Under the pieces are notes generated by a model. It searched no databases, had not been told where the DNA came from, and saw only the letters and a program-made list of their open reading frames with translations. From the NCBI GenBank assembly GCA_019044685.2, contig JAGTXX020000002.1, forward strand, positions 62,001-126,000: a stretch of DNA of 64,000 bases, in the 5' to 3' direction. This DNA comes from Nannochloris sp. 'desiccata'. Lineage: Eukaryota > Chlorophyta > Trebouxiophyceae > Chlorellales > Chlorellaceae. Below are positions 12,085 through 24,259 of the stretch, in pieces; positions within the stretch are counted from its first letter, which is position 1, and each line of letters opens with the position of its first letter. The translations under genes and the position numbers were made by a program.

Positions 12085-13080
12085 ATGGCAGCACCAAACC
12101 CCAAAGCATTTACTGCAATATATTTGCTAATTGGATTGCTTGGCGTAAGTGTAAAGGATTCATGTAATTTTTTCAATCCTAATAGAATGGCATTTTTTTC
12201 TCCCAGCTACAGCTCAATGCATGGGTGGGGACTGCAATGAGTATGCTAGATTATTCCCGAATTAAAGAGATCGAATTCAACACTGATTCTCGTTCCGAAC
12301 TGTCCTGCCTGATTTGATTTATTTTTTTCCGTCCCTCTGCAGGTTGGATGTGCCGCGGCTATCTGTGGGATCGTTGACGATAAGTTTTGGACCTTTGTTG
12401 GCGGATATTGGGGCTGGAGCTACGTCGTTGTTCAGGATGACTGTGCTTTGGGATGGACAGGCACACCAAATGATTCTACAAATCTTTGCTACTTTAACTG
12501 GACTACCGCCTCTATTGGTGGTTTTATTATGTTGGTAGCATGGTTCATGGCACTCTGCAGCCGTGGTCGCGGAAAGGCCACAGGGTATATTATCATCTTC
12601 TTTCTTTCTCTCATCTGTTGGGCCGTTGCTGGCGGTGTCAACTCTGCCAACCTTCCTGATGCTAATGCCGAATCAGACAGAGTACAAGAGGAAACTGGTG
12701 TGGACGATGGCCTTACTGATTGGAGAAACGCTATCTTGGGTCTTTCTTGGACTGCCTTTGGACTTTCTTGCCTCGGGCTCTTAGCTGCAGCTATGGATAT
12801 GAAAAATAACAAAACCGGTGTGCAACAACAGCCACAATTCTACGCTGCTGGTGGTGGACCCCCTCCAGGAGCCTACCAGCCTCCTCCTGGAGCGTATCCC
12901 CCACCTGCTGGTGCATATCCCCCTTCTGATGGTGCAATGGGTGGAGCAGCAGGGTATCCTCCTGTTGGACCCCCTCCTACTTTCTACCCAGTACCCGGTG
13001 CGGCTGGTGGAGCTCCGGCTCCAATAGCTGGATGGTACCAGCCTCCCCCTGCTGGATATCCCCCACCTGCTCAATATTAA
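12085..13080 (+). CDS. Four-transmembrane protein with Pro/Gly/Tyr-rich tail (MARVEL-like layout)
   Basis: Simplest model: exon 12085-12144 joined in phase 0 to 12343-13080, 265 residues. Four hydrophobic helices are visible: one across the splice (AIYLLIGLLG/VGCAAAICG), SIGGFIMLVAWFMALC, YIIIFFLSLICWAVAGGV and AILGLSWTAFGLSCLGLLAA. The second extracellular or lumenal loop is acidic (DANAESDRVQEETGVDDG). The last 80 residues are a cytosolic tail with repeats of PPPGAY/PPPAGAY. This layout resembles MARVEL or synaptophysin-type vesicle proteins, in which such tails promote assembly, but no family signature is strong enough to name it. An 18-base in-frame cassette (12207-12224, bordered by TCCCAG and GTGGGG) could be a microexon adding LQLNAW. 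Confidence 0.75.
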
Positions 13081-13567
13081 ACAATTGAATAATGCAATTA
13101 ACAATCAGTTGGGTTACTTTTATTATTATTTTCCTTCTACAGTGAACTTCAAAATGATACTGAAAGTGCTCGGTGGCGGTGTTTTTCCCCCGATGAATGC
13201 AGTTTTTAAACATATTTGAAATAAATCTAGAACTATAATGGAATTTAGGAACGCTATTTTAATATAAAATTGCAAAACTTTAACACGTCTTATTTTGCTC
13301 CTTCATTATATTCCAAACAATTTCAATAACTGGACGTGGGCGCTGGCGGTCTTGAGCAAAAATGAGCCAGGGCAATGACTTTCACCGCACATTACAATTT
13401 GGGTAAGCCACATTGTTTTTAAGATCAACTCCAAATATACATGCTTGTCACAGCTGTTTCAAGCTGAAATAATTCAAACTTAAGCAACTCAGAATTTCAG
13501 AGTGATCACTATAGAGATTTACAGGGTCAGCACTATCGTATTAAGTTAGGTAACTTCATCGTTTAAA
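13081..13567. other. Intergenic region between two plus-strand genes
   Basis: 487 AT-rich bases with the 3' UTR of the four-TM gene and the promoter of the TLC gene. A run ATTATTATTTT lies just after the stop. Nothing else was recognised. Confidence 0.4.
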
Positions 13568-14479
13568 ATGGTGTTGGCAACTTCGCAAGATGTCATAGTG
13601 CACATCGCCAAGGCACTATGGCCGATTACAGAATCCGTGCGTTCATGGGTTCCAGATAACTGGGCGTATGTCCCTGCATTTATGAGTTTCTTCATCCAAG
13701 TATTTAGTGTATCTACGCTATGGGTTAGATACGTCAATATTGGTGGCAAGAAAGCTCCTTTCCTTGGTAGTTGTGCCATGTCTAGGTCTGTCGCTTTTGC
13801 CGTCTCATGCCCCCTGCTTTATAAATATTTCCTTCAAATTGTACTCGTATTAACGTATTTTTTTCCTTCGTCCTATGAATACAGTCTTCATGCGATGACA
13901 TGCATTTTCGCTGGCTATGCTGAACTCAGCAATTGGGAACAGCCACTCAACCTTGACGACACCAATACACCTATTCAATCTCTTCAACTTAATTTCTCAC
14001 TGGCATATCTTCTTGCTGATATATTATACTTCTTACTTTTTGATCCCAGTGACTGGTTCTTCCTGGCGCATCATCTCCTCTCAGTACTGTATCTGGGCGC
14101 TTCGTTACATCTTGGAGTTGGCGGTATTTCAGCAATTTTTGTCTTCTTCATGGGAGAGGTCACGACCCCGCTTTACAATATTTTTAGTGTAGCAAAAACA
14201 TTGAAAGAGGACTATGCCATTGCATCTAACATATTGAACCTTGTGTCGCCATTTTTTACTTTCTCTTTTGTGCTGGTCAGGTCGGTCATCTCCCCTGTGC
14301 TCATCGGATATTTTTTGAAAAATCTTTTATTTGAATCCCCGGCTATTCCGGCGCCTTACAGAGTGTTTATGGCGTCTTTAGTGACTTGTGGGATGGTGGG
14401 TTCACAAGTGTGGAGCTATAAGCTTGTGAAAGGGTATAGGAAGGCAAGGGCGGGTGCTGGGCACCGTAAACGAGATTAA
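13568..14479 (+). CDS. TLC-domain membrane protein (TRAM/LAG1/CLN8 family)
   Basis: Single exon of 303 residues with about seven hydrophobic helices. The order of segments fits the TLC fold: an N-terminal helix AFMSFFIQVFSVSTLWVRYV, SVAFAVSCPLLYKYFLQIVL, then a short segment ADILYFLLFDPSDWFFLAHHLLSVLY, whose Asp-x-x-Phe and His-His pair resemble the conserved centre of TLC proteins, followed by ISAIFVFFMGEVTTPLYNI (the Glu-x-x-Thr-Pro motif typical of the family). The C terminus ends in a basic tail, GYRKARAGAGHRKRD, possibly an ER retention signal. Members range from ceramide synthases to lipid-sensing proteins. The homeobox-like and full LAG1 motif of ceramide synthase is absent, so a TMEM56/TLCD-like role in membrane lipid composition is more likely. 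Confidence 0.82.
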   Translation: MVLATSQDVIVHIAKALWPITESVRSWVPDNWAYVPAFMSFFIQVFSVSTLWVRYVNIGGKKAPFLGSCAMSRSVAFAVSCPLLYKYFLQIVLVLTYFFPSSYEYSLHAMTCIFAGYAELSNWEQPLNLDDTNTPIQSLQLNFSLAYLLADILYFLLFDPSDWFFLAHHLLSVLYLGASLHLGVGGISAIFVFFMGEVTTPLYNIFSVAKTLKEDYAIASNILNLVSPFFTFSFVLVRSVISPVLIGYFLKNLLFESPAIPAPYRVFMASLVTCGMVGSQVWSYKLVKGYRKARAGAGHRKRD

Positions 14480-14797
14480 TTTTAAATGATTTTTTTTTGG
14501 TTGCAATTGTAAGTTCTGCGGATATTATGGGAGGTTATTTTCCTGATTCTTCCCAATTTTTTGTTTTCCCTTTCTGAGTATTTTTTTGAACTGCAATGTA
14601 CACGTTGCTGTTATGTAGTAAGCCACCGAGTAAAATCCTTCTGAGGAATAGAAATTAAGTAGAACTCTCGAAGCGGGCCGTAGATGTGTTCACAAAATAA
14701 AAATCTAAAATTTGCACATATTGCCACAAATTATATGCTATTTCGGTTTTCCTGAGTTTGCAGTTATACTACTGCGCCAACTAAACAGAGATACCAC
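14480..14797. other. Intergenic region
   Basis: 318 AT-rich bases between two plus-strand genes, with the 3' UTR of the TLC gene and the promoter of the ankyrin-TPR gene. No element was recognised. Confidence 0.4.
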
Positions 14798-16160
14798 ATG
14801 GCTGCATCTAAAACGCAGCTGATTCAGGCTGCCATTCAGGGTTCAATAGATGCTTTTGAAAAGGCTAGCTCTGAGCTTCCAAAGGGAACTGCATCTCAAG
14901 ACATTCAAGATGACGCTGGAAGCAATGCGTTGCATGTGGCATCGCACCACGGGCATACAGATCTTGTTGAACATCTCGTAGACCAGTGTGGATTTGAAGT
15001 GAATTCTCAAGTAGATGCACATGGTAAGCAAAAACTGCATAAATTACGAAATCACATAGGCTTATCAATGCCCCATGCAAGAAGGAGTCTGATCTTCGTC
15101 TCGTAATGTTTATACAGGCCGAAATGCTTTAGCTGTTGCCGTGGCCGCCAATCAGCCCGCCACCGTCAAGTCTCTCCTCACTCGTGGAGGTAGCGCCACT
15201 TCTGAAGGACCACACGGTCCTTTGATCGTCAGCGCATGTACATCTGGCCACCCTGAAGTAGTTTCAGCCCTTTTAGAAGGCGGTGCTGACGCAAACACCA
15301 CTTCGAAAGATGGCATGCCTGCTGTGTTTCTCACCTCAGCCATGGCTGCACTAAAGTTAAAGTTACCAGGTCGAGAAAATGAAGCACAAGGGGGATTAGA
15401 TTGCTTAGATCGCTTATTAAAAGCAGGGGCAACACCAAATGTTTCGGCTCCAGGTGGGTTTACCCCCCTTCACGTTGCTGCAGAAGCGGGCAGTGAGAGA
15501 ATGACCTCAGCACTAATTGCAGCAGGTGCCGATGCCACCGCAAAAAATGCTGAAGGCCAGACTCCAGCTGCAGTCGCTGCATCCTGGGGGCACCGTGCTA
15601 TAGCAGAGACCTTGCTTCGATCCAGTGCTGGGGATAACCGTAGCGTTGATCAACTAATTTCTGAAGCAGCTGATAGAGAAGCTGCACAAAGGCAACAAAA
15701 AGCGACGAGCCAGATTCCTGCACCTGAAGAACCTGATGACGAGAAAGCAGAATTATTGAAAGTAGAAGGAAATAAAGCGTTTGTCGCTGGTGATATTGAG
15801 GAGGCATTAACGGCATATCAAGCTTCTTTACGGCATAAGACAGATGCAGCTCCTGTATGGTCAAACGCTGCAGCGGCAGCATTGAGATTGCGAAAATTTG
15901 AAGAAGCGATGCGATACGCACGTGTTGCTCGTACACTAGATCCAAAATTCCTGAAGGCGTGGTACAGAGAAGGCCAAGCAGCAGAAGGATTAAAAATGTG
16001 GGAAGATGCAGCTGCTGCCTATTTTGAGGCACATTTGTTACAACCGAATGGAGGAACCGGAGAATTGGATTTTGCAGAGATGGTGAAATCAGCAGTGAGG
16101 GAAGGGAAGAAAGAGTTTTCTGAGAAAAAGAAAGCGCAAGAGGCAGCAGGATTGTCTTAG
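14798..16160 (+). CDS. Ankyrin-repeat protein with C-terminal TPR domain
   Basis: Two exons, 14798-15023 and 15118-16160, phase-1 intron (GTAAGC to ATACAG), 422 residues. The N-terminal part has ankyrin units: GSNALHVASHHGHTDLVEHL, GRNALAVAVAANQPATVKSL, GPLIVSACTSGHPEVVSALL, GFTPLHVAAEAGSERMTSAL and GQTPAAVAASWGHRAIAETL. From about residue 280 a three-unit TPR block follows (KVEGNKAFVAGDIEEALTAY, APVWSNAAAAALRLRKFEEA, FLKAWYREGQAAEGLKMWED), of the kind that binds Hsp70/Hsp90 C-terminal tails. It is a soluble adaptor, probably linking a client to a chaperone. A short charged tail ends the protein. The fusion is known in plants, algae and protists, but no specific partner can be deduced. Confidence 0.88.
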
Positions 16161-16422
16161 TGTGTGGGTGAACGTCGTGGGGAAAAAAGAGGCGGTGTGG
16201 TTGGCAGGCGTTGGGGATCGATCCGGAAGCAGGGAAGAACTGAGATGTTGGAAATTTTCAACACTTGGGATGCTCAGTGATGCCTATTCCTTGTTTTCAT
16301 TTTATTTCGGTAACAACCGAATATTTACACTCAAAGCAAGCTCGATACGCACCGATTCCTGATATAATTCTGAAAATTATTCAAACGATCATGCAACAAG
16401 TTCGCTAGGAAATACAAATCAA

Positions 16423-19131
16423 ATGACTGACAGCCCTCGGAGGCAAGATCTCCCAAAAAAGATTAAGCGGTTGGATGAAGGCGTAGTCAACCGCATCGCT
16501 GCTGGCGAGGTTGTTCAGGTGGGTGTGATCATCCGTTTTTGATCCACAGTTTCAAGTTGCCTATTGAAAGGTTCTTGTGGTCCATAACTAATATTGATCC
16601 TAATATCCATTTATGCAAGCAAATTGTAGCGCCCAGCCAATGCAGTCAAAGAGTTATTAGAAAATAGTCTTGATGCCGGTGCCACCACGGTCACTATCAC
16701 CGTCAAGGATGGAGGAATAAAATCGTTACAGGTGCAAGACGATGGTTGCGGTATTAGGGTAGGTGTTACACTATCTCTCTTTATATAGTATGTAGGCAAT
16801 CAAATTGAAGTAAACTCTAAAGATACTGACATAAGTAAACTATTCTCTGTCCTTTAACAGAAAGACGACCTTGATATTCTGTGTGAACGACACACCACCT
16901 CCAAACTACGTTCATTTGAAGATCTCAACTCTATTAACACCTTGGGATTCCGCGGTGAAGCATTAGCATCCATTTCCTACGTCTCTCACCTTACAGTAAC
17001 TACAATGACAGCTTTAGAAGAAACTCACGGGTGGAAAGCATCTTATAAAGACGGGGCAATGAATCCACCAACCTCTCGCCCTGCTGCAGCCACCAAAGGC
17101 ACTATTATCTTGGCTGAGGATTTATTTTATAATGTCCCACTACGTAGAAAAGCATTGAGGTCTGCTTCAGAAGAGTATAACGCTATTCTAGATGTAGTCA
17201 GTAGGTATGCCGTATTTCGAGCAGGGAGTGCAATAGCAGTGAAGAAATTAGGAGAAGCGAAATCTGATATAGCAACCCCTGCTGGAGGGACACGATTAGA
17301 TGCAATCAGGGCTGTGTATGGAGCTGCTGTCGCGAGGAACTGTCTACCTGTTGAACTTAAAACAAATGAAGTGAATTACGGTGAAGAAGAAAAAGAAAGT
17401 AAGAATGGTAATGGTAATGGAGAGGAGCTTCAATGCAGTGTTTCTGGGTATATAACCGGTGCAGATTACGCTGGTCGTAAAACGCAGCTGGTCTTATTCA
17501 TCAATGGCAGATCCGTTGACTTTCCACCTTTGAAAAGATGCCTCGAGTCAACCTTTGCCTCGATTCTACCAAAGGCAGCAAAACCATTTGCATTTTTTGA
17601 TATTACTATGCCAGCGAGTGATGTCGATGTGAATGTACACCCTACAAAGAAAGAAGTTGCTTTTTTATATCAAGAAGAGCTGGTGGAGGCTGTGCGTGCA
17701 GCTGTTGAAGAAGCGTTGCTTGCCTCGAATGCTCAGAGAACGTTTAAGCAAACATTGTTGCCTGGGGCACCTGTCCCTAATGCTTTGGGAGTTATTGAAG
17801 ATGGTAGTACTTTAGGTGGTGGTGGTGGTGGTGGGCAACCGAGTTATTATAGACCAGATAAGTTGGTTAGAACTGACGCTAAAGTACAGACTCTCGATGC
17901 ATTTGCACCTTCTTCACAATGGAATAACGAGAGACCAAGGTCAGCTACTGCTGCTAACGCTGCTACCGTTCCTGCTGAAGGAGAGGAAGAAGAAGACGAA
18001 GAAGCTATGATAGAGGAGGAGACGGATGTTGGGGCTGCTGTAGGTGCACCTATATTTGATGGGAACGAGGGTTTACTAGCTGCCCCCAGAAGAAAGAAAA
18101 GATCTGCAGCAGCAGCAGCAGCAGCAGCAGCTACTATGAATACTACGATCCCTGCTTGTCTCGATGCTGCGTTCTTGCCAACAGCAATGGAAATTGCAGC
18201 CTCTGCTCTAGCAAATACGCAATCAACCCCACAACAAACACAGGATGTTCCTACTATGGCAGCCCCAGTCCGTCACCGTTCCAACCCCACCCAATCCTCT
18301 GGCCTGGAATCTGTAGAACGTTTGCTTGCTCTAGCTGAATCAACTGCACACCAAGGGGTTTCTGAAGTGTTAAAAACAGCCACCTTTGTAGGTCTGGCTG
18401 ATTCTCATAGAGCCTTACTCCAATCTGGCACTCGATTATATTTAGTAGATTTAACTACACTGACGAGAGATATGTTTTATCAACAAGCTTTACGAAGATT
18501 TGGTCAAGCACCACGAGTGGTACTCTGCCCTGCTGTGCCTGCTGTGCAGCTAGCGCTGGTTGCTTTGGAAGCAGAGGAGGCTGCGGGCCAGTGGCAAGAT
18601 GGCACGCAAAGCGGCAAAAAAGAAGAGATTGCAGAGTTATTAGCTGCTTTAATACAAAAGAAAGCTGGTCTACTTGGTGACTGTTTTTCTATCCAAGTAG
18701 ATGTAGAACGACAAGGTGCTCTGGATTCTTTACCTCAATTAATAGAGCAATACCACCCTCCTGCTGAGTACTTACCTCAATTTGTGCTTGCTTTAGGCCA
18801 AAATGTAGATTGGCAGGAAGAAAGCGAATGTTTTAAAGGGCTAGCTGAGGCCTTGGCTGATTTATATTGCTTGCACCCAGACCCTGAGCTGGACGCCTGG
18901 ACGCCACTGCTGGAGGAGAAAGTCGAAAAAGGAGGAGATGGAGGAGCTGCGAATATTGAACGAGTTCATAGGATAGAAAGGGAGAAAAGACGTAGAGAGT
19001 GGGAAGCTGCACATGTGCTGCTCCCTGCTTTACGATTATTTTTACGTCCGCCGAGAGAACGGGCGAGGGATGGTACCGTCGTTGAACTGACTCGGTTAGA
19101 ACATTTATATCGAGTTTTTGAAAGATGTTAA
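16423..19131 (+). CDS. MLH1: DNA mismatch repair protein MLH1
   Basis: MutL homologue that pairs with PMS proteins to nick the strand containing a mismatch. Exons 16423-16518, 16630-16758 and 16861-19131 give 831 residues. The N-terminal GHKL ATPase motifs are intact: [23 protein letters not shown] (Glu/Asn metal-ATP site), DDGCGI and [11 protein letters not shown] (about residue 103). The transducer domain has FINGRSVD and [15 protein letters not shown] variable linker follows with poly-Gly, acidic and a nine-residue poly-Ala run. The C-terminal dimerisation domain ends in exactly FERC, the terminus conserved in eukaryotic MLH1, which completes the PMS endonuclease metal site. This tail and the motif wording separate it from PMS1/PMS2, which also carry a DQHAxxExxxxE motif that is absent here. 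The upstream ATG at 16391 runs into a stop. Confidence 0.96.
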
Positions 19132-19415
19132 AGTTATTGAACCAGAAATATGAACTCTTAATGTAAGAATAGCTAAGAGAAATCAACGGCAGCTCTATTT
19201 GGAAAGGAAGCACTCTCACTAAAAGTCTCCGAGAGGCTCAGCGTCACGCACAGCAGCAGTTTTAAAAAGGAAATACTATCTATACCCTGGTAATTCCAGG
19301 CTGAAAATTCACTTCTCATGTATATTAAATATATTTAACAAACAAAGCTTCGCACCGCATTAAGTTAGGAACTTCAAATAGTGACTGGCGAGCTCAACTA
19401 CTTTTGGATTCTTGA

Positions 19416-21570
19416 ATGATGGCATCTCCCCCACGATATTCCCCAGGGAGTGGCAGGCCTTTAAAAGATTTTCCAAAATATCACGTTATTGTCGAGGCTG
19501 AAGGCGCAGGTGAGCAAAACCCGTCTAATAGGATCTTTAAATGCATAGTTGACAATTTCCAACTACCGAGTGGTCATATCTTGAGATCACGTTGAACGCC
19601 AAGCTAACCTACGGCTACTATCTGCAGAGGGTGTTGATGTCCCTTCTGGAACTGAAGTCAGCTTCGTGTTGAAGAGACACGGAAAAGTGAGCATTTCTCC
19701 ATGCGCTGAAGTGTGGGATGATGGCGTTGTCTATTGGGACGCAAAATGCAGCCAGGTACGCTAAATAATTCGTATAATTATATTACTATTTGCTATCGTG
19801 GAATATATATATTTCAAACCACCTAAGATCCTACTCCGTAACCAATCTTTTGAACAAATCGTGGTTGGTTGTTCAGGTGTGCACTCTAGTTCCTGAGACA
19901 GATGGAGCTTGGAGACCTAAACCTTGTGAGATACAAGTTCAAGCTATATGTTTTGACCCAAATGGTGAACCCATAGGCATTGGTGAGACTGTTGCCGCAA
20001 CTTCTTTAGACCTTGCCAACTTTTGTGGTCACGGCAGTTTTGAACGACCAAGTGAACCTCAAAGAATCACGCTTAAACTTAAGTAAGAACCATACTTCCA
20101 CACTTTATTGTTACAAATGTGTTACAATTATCTGCGTTGATTAAAATAAACTTGTTTGTATGCTTACGCTTCCCACTATTATATTTTTCTTGCAGGCCTT
20201 CTGGCATTTTGAACTTGCACGTCTCTTCCATCTGGTTGAGGGATTGGAATGGTTCTGCAGCCCAAGAGGATGCATATTCAGAAAACTCTGCATTATCCAT
20301 CACACCCGCACCATCTACTGCTTCACTGTGCCCTGAAGAGTCTTCTTTAACTCTCGGCGGGTATGCGTGTGACACCTCCACTGCTGCCTCTTCACCAAAC
20401 CCGTTATTGAGAGCAGGAGAAGAGGTAGAAGTGAGTACTAAGTATGACAATAACTTAGATAATCCAGCTTTTGAAAATAGACAAGGAGTGGTGGTAGGAG
20501 AAGTGAATGAAAAAGAAGAGGAGGAGGCCGAGGTAGGAGAAGAAAGACAAGACCAGGCTGATGATTTTGAGATTTCAGCTGCATTCAAGACCCCTGGAGT
20601 CAGTGGAAGACAAATTTCTGCAACAACATCCTCGGGCGGTCTTGGCCGCTCGAACAGCGGAAATTTTTCTGGCAGCAGCAGCGACGCCTCCTTCACAGCA
20701 CTGCAACGTCGCTGCAGAAGACTGGCAAGAGAACGTGATGAAGCTCGCGCTGAGAGTTTTGCTGAAGCTTCTATTGCTGTACAGCGTGGAATTGAAATTG
20801 AAAACTTGAAAAGAGCAAAAGATATGTTGCTGCAGCGATTAGAAACGACTGAAATGCAATTGATGATGGCAATGAGAATGGACTTGCAGGGGTCACCTTC
20901 AATTAGCAAAACCACTAGTAGAAATTGCGAGGATGGGAGTGCTGGAGGTGCAGTAGATGAGGAAGGTGCTAAAGAAGGCGTTGCCGAGGAGGAAATGAGC
21001 AGCGGTGGAGTAGAGGATCTTACTACTACCACCCCTCCTCCTGCTGCTGCTGCTGCTGCTGCTGCTACCCCTACTCGTGCTCCTTATGGTGACTCTGAGG
21101 CAGTTGTTCTGGCTTTGGTCGATGCCAAGGTATCTTTAGCAACTAAAGAGTTTGAAATTATGGAATTGCAAGGTCAGTTACGCGCTAAAGAAGTTCATGT
21201 CGAGGCTTTAACTGAACATCTAGCTGCAGTGCGAGCTGCTGCCGAAGAGAGAGCACTTGCATTGGCCTCGCCACCTTCTACTACCGGTGGTCGGAGCATG
21301 CGCAGTGTTTGGCACACACCTAGTATTACCCCACCTTGGTCTACGTCTTCACCTCAAAATGAAAACGCAAATAACTCTAGTAATAACGATAAACAGTCCA
21401 GCAAAAAGGCTTCTCCTTTGGGTAATGCTGTGAATACAGTTTTCAGTAGGTCCTCTGGAACTACGCCACCCACTGCTACAACAACAAAAAGTGCTACAAA
21501 GGCTCCTGTTTCTGCTACTGCCCCTGTTGTGCATATTGTCGCGCACGCAGAGGCAGCAGAAATTATGTAA
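19416..21570 (+). CDS. NT-C2 domain coiled-coil protein (EEIG1/EHBP1/PMI1-like)
   Basis: Four exons: 19416-19509, 19628-19755, 19877-20082 and 20196-21570, all phase-consistent, giving 600 residues. The first 150 residues form an N-terminal C2-like domain: FPKYHVIVEAEGAEGVDVPS, VSFVLKRHGKVSISPCAEV, VVYWDAKCSQVCTLVPET, ICFDPNGEPIGIGETVAATS and a closing strand RITLKLKPSGILNLHVSSIW. This strand pattern is that of NT-C2 domains, which bind membranes in animal EHBP1/EEIG1 and plant PMI1 proteins. Two coiled coils follow (about 280-340, RRCRRLARERDEARAESFAE, and about 440-490, ALVDAKVSLATKEFEIMELQ), separated by a poly-Ala run. A scaffold between membranes and the cytoskeleton is the likely role; in plants such proteins affect organelle movement. 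Either ATG (19416 or 19419) may start it. Confidence 0.8.
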
Positions 21571-21805
21571 AGTTTTTATTAATAGTTATTTGTACTATTG
21601 ATCTTCTATCGTGAATAATGATTTTTTTCTTTGTTTGTCCAGTTATCTTTTCTCCTTTTGTTATCAGATTAACTCGTTATTCCTTTGCCCCGTTATCTAT
21701 CTATCTAATTTTAAACTCTTCACGTGTCTCTGCAAATGCCGATTCTTACCACTATAACAATATATATCAGACCAGTTGTGTTGTTATACTTTATATTACA
21801 TCAGC

Positions 21806-23765
21806 TTACTTCTTCCTCTGTGCCCGTTCCCGATCTCGCCACCTAAAATTCAAATGCATTGCACAATAAAACGACACCAGCACTCCTAGTAAATACCGAG
21901 GCGATTCCATCAGCTGTGTAAACAAATCAGACATCCCATCTACCCCTACAACAAAACCAATCATGTTTGCTGCCATCAAACCAGCACAGTTTACAGCTGC
22001 AAATAACGCTGCGCCTGCTCTATACACCCTTGTATGTCGCAGTTTATCAAATTTTGAAGAAGATGCCATCGTTTTAACCAATAATTCAGGTAAAAATGCA
22101 GCACAAATAATCCATGCCCAAGTAATCAGCCTCCATTCTAAATCATGCCACACAGCTACAAATAAAAATATAGGCCATATAATTAAAAATCGAAAACGTG
22201 TCCCTCCGAGAGGGACATACATGTACCGGACAAGCCATCTATTAAACGAAGAATGCCACCCTTTCCAAAACCCCTCTATATCGTAGTTATTCGCAAAGCA
22301 TCGAACCATATTTTCAGGGGGGTCGATTCCCTCCAATAAAGCAGCTAATCGAAAAGTGCGCCAAAATACTGCAAATTTCAACCACATAAACGTCAACACC
22401 CACCAGGCTGTAAGACCTACTTCAGGGGCATTGTGCTGAAGACCATGGCGAACGTATCGTTTGCCTATACGATGGACTGCTAAGGAGTTAAAATACAGGC
22501 AATGGGTGAGGAGCTCGATGCAGAGTATGTCTGCTAAAAGACGCCAACTATATTTTTTGGCTGTAGCGAGCGTCGTATCTATAGTTATGCTGATGGGTGT
22601 CGTATTGAGAAGTAGTGATGCTGACAGACCAGAGGTCGTGTCCTCTGGTCTAATGGTCGTTTTATTACTACCACCAGCATTGTTATTATTATCATTTACA
22701 ACGCCAATCTTCTCAGTCGCAGGATCCCTGCTGGCCTTCGTATTAGTTGTATTGCTACAGCCACCACCGCCACCGCTACATAGTAGTTGCCAAACAAAGT
22801 CTTGGTATGTAATAATAGGCCCCGCTATATATAATGGTGGGTACAGTGCATGTGCTAATGCAAATAGTAGACTATAGTCTGATGAACAAGGTAAGGGAGT
22901 CCTTTGTCGATCTTTTTGTGCTGTTTCTGAAGAAACGTTGGTGTTATTTTTTTTAATGTGTTCTTCCTTTCCTACTGATCCTTTTCCTCTCTTCTTCTCC
23001 AGTTTACTCCAATGGAGGTCTAAAGCAAAACTCAACATCCGTAGAACAGTTATATTATAACATATATGCCACCGCATCACTCCTTTAAGCCATCCAGCAT
23101 GTTCTTGCTGATCCAGCCAAGCATAGCGTTGACCAAAAACTAAAACGGGGGGAAACCCATCAGTCAGCCTGGCAGCTACAAGGGCACCTATATTTGCAGT
23201 CCAGATACACAAAGATCCTAATCTAGAGCCAGCTACAATTTGTGCTACTGCCCAATTTGCTGTGACTAATCCAAAAACGTAAACAGCAGCGTAGCCATGC
23301 AAATACCCTAAAAATACAGCTGCAAATAAAATAGTAAAAACCGCTCGTGCCTTGGCAGAATTCGTCTTACTACTCTTGTTGTCATCAGTAGAATTCCAAC
23401 TGCGCTGTATCAATCGAGATATAATAGCATAGACTGCCAGTACTGCGACGAGTGCAGGTGCCCCACTTCTAAATTCTCTCCATTGAATATCTGAGAGATC
23501 AATTAATTTATTAAAAAACCAGCCTTGACGGAGACCTGGGGCGTAGCCTTCCCATTTGCCACCTAGATCAAATTGCGCGCTATAGACATATCCTGTATAT
23601 ATGAGATGTGATAGCGCGAATGCCACGACCTATAAGGGGGTCAAAGATAGAAGATTTTTTGGTGGTTGGGCGGGCGGGCGGGAAAGTGATTGAATGAAGA
23701 CGGAGAGAGACATTTGGGGTTAGGACACATACCGTTGCGCAGATGGCGAGTCCTGCTGACGCCAT
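21806..23765 (-). CDS. Membrane-bound O-acyltransferase, GUP1/HHAT-like
   Basis: Exons 23765-23733 and 23629-21806 (GTATGT to CTTATAG, phase 0) give 618 residues with about ten hydrophobic helices. The MBOAT core shows GFWKGWHSSFNRWLVRYMYV followed by PLGG, then FVAVWHDLEWRLITWAWI with the conserved His in a WHD motif. That arrangement matches yeast Gup1 and animal HHAT/HHATL, whose reactions are GPI-anchor lipid remodelling (Gup1) or protein palmitoylation (HHAT). In an alga without hedgehog, Gup1-type acyl transfer in the ER is the better guess. A 90-residue poorly conserved insert (Asn/Thr/Ser-rich) interrupts the middle loop. The gene faces the NT-C2 gene tail to tail, 235 bases apart. 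Confidence 0.9.
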
Positions 23766-24259
23766 TAGTACTTTAGGTATTTAAAGGAAGAGATGAAAGC
23801 ATCTAAAGCTGCATTTCTTAGATAAATAAGTTGGCAGGAGGGATCGTTAAAATTTGAATCGAAACAATTAAGCTCTTCAAATGCTGTCCATTTCAAAGAT
23901 ATGTGAGATAATAAATATAGGTTATGAACTTATGAGTTGCCCTCTGGAAGCTGCATCATTTGCCCTTAATGCATGTGAGCTACCTCCATTAACTCCAGCT
24001 GCCTTCCTTTCGAAAGAAAATGAAACCACTTTCGTCGAGCCCATGACGACATAAAGCAACGCAGCTGGGTTAAAATAGCTCACTGGCATACGTGTACGAT
24101 ATCAATTCGAGTATCCAAGGAGCATCGAAGGGCAATTCACGTCTCCAAGACCCAATTTTGACAGCTTAGAGACCGCCGCCAAAATACAGCATTGTTCAGC
24201 TACATTAACAGCGAAAAACAGACCTAAAAGAAGCCGTGGTTATTGAATAAGAGAACAAG
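23766..24259. promoter_or_regulatory. Divergent intergenic region MBOAT / coiled-coil gene
   Basis: 494 bases that should contain both promoters. No ORF, RNA gene or named element was seen. Confidence 0.35.
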
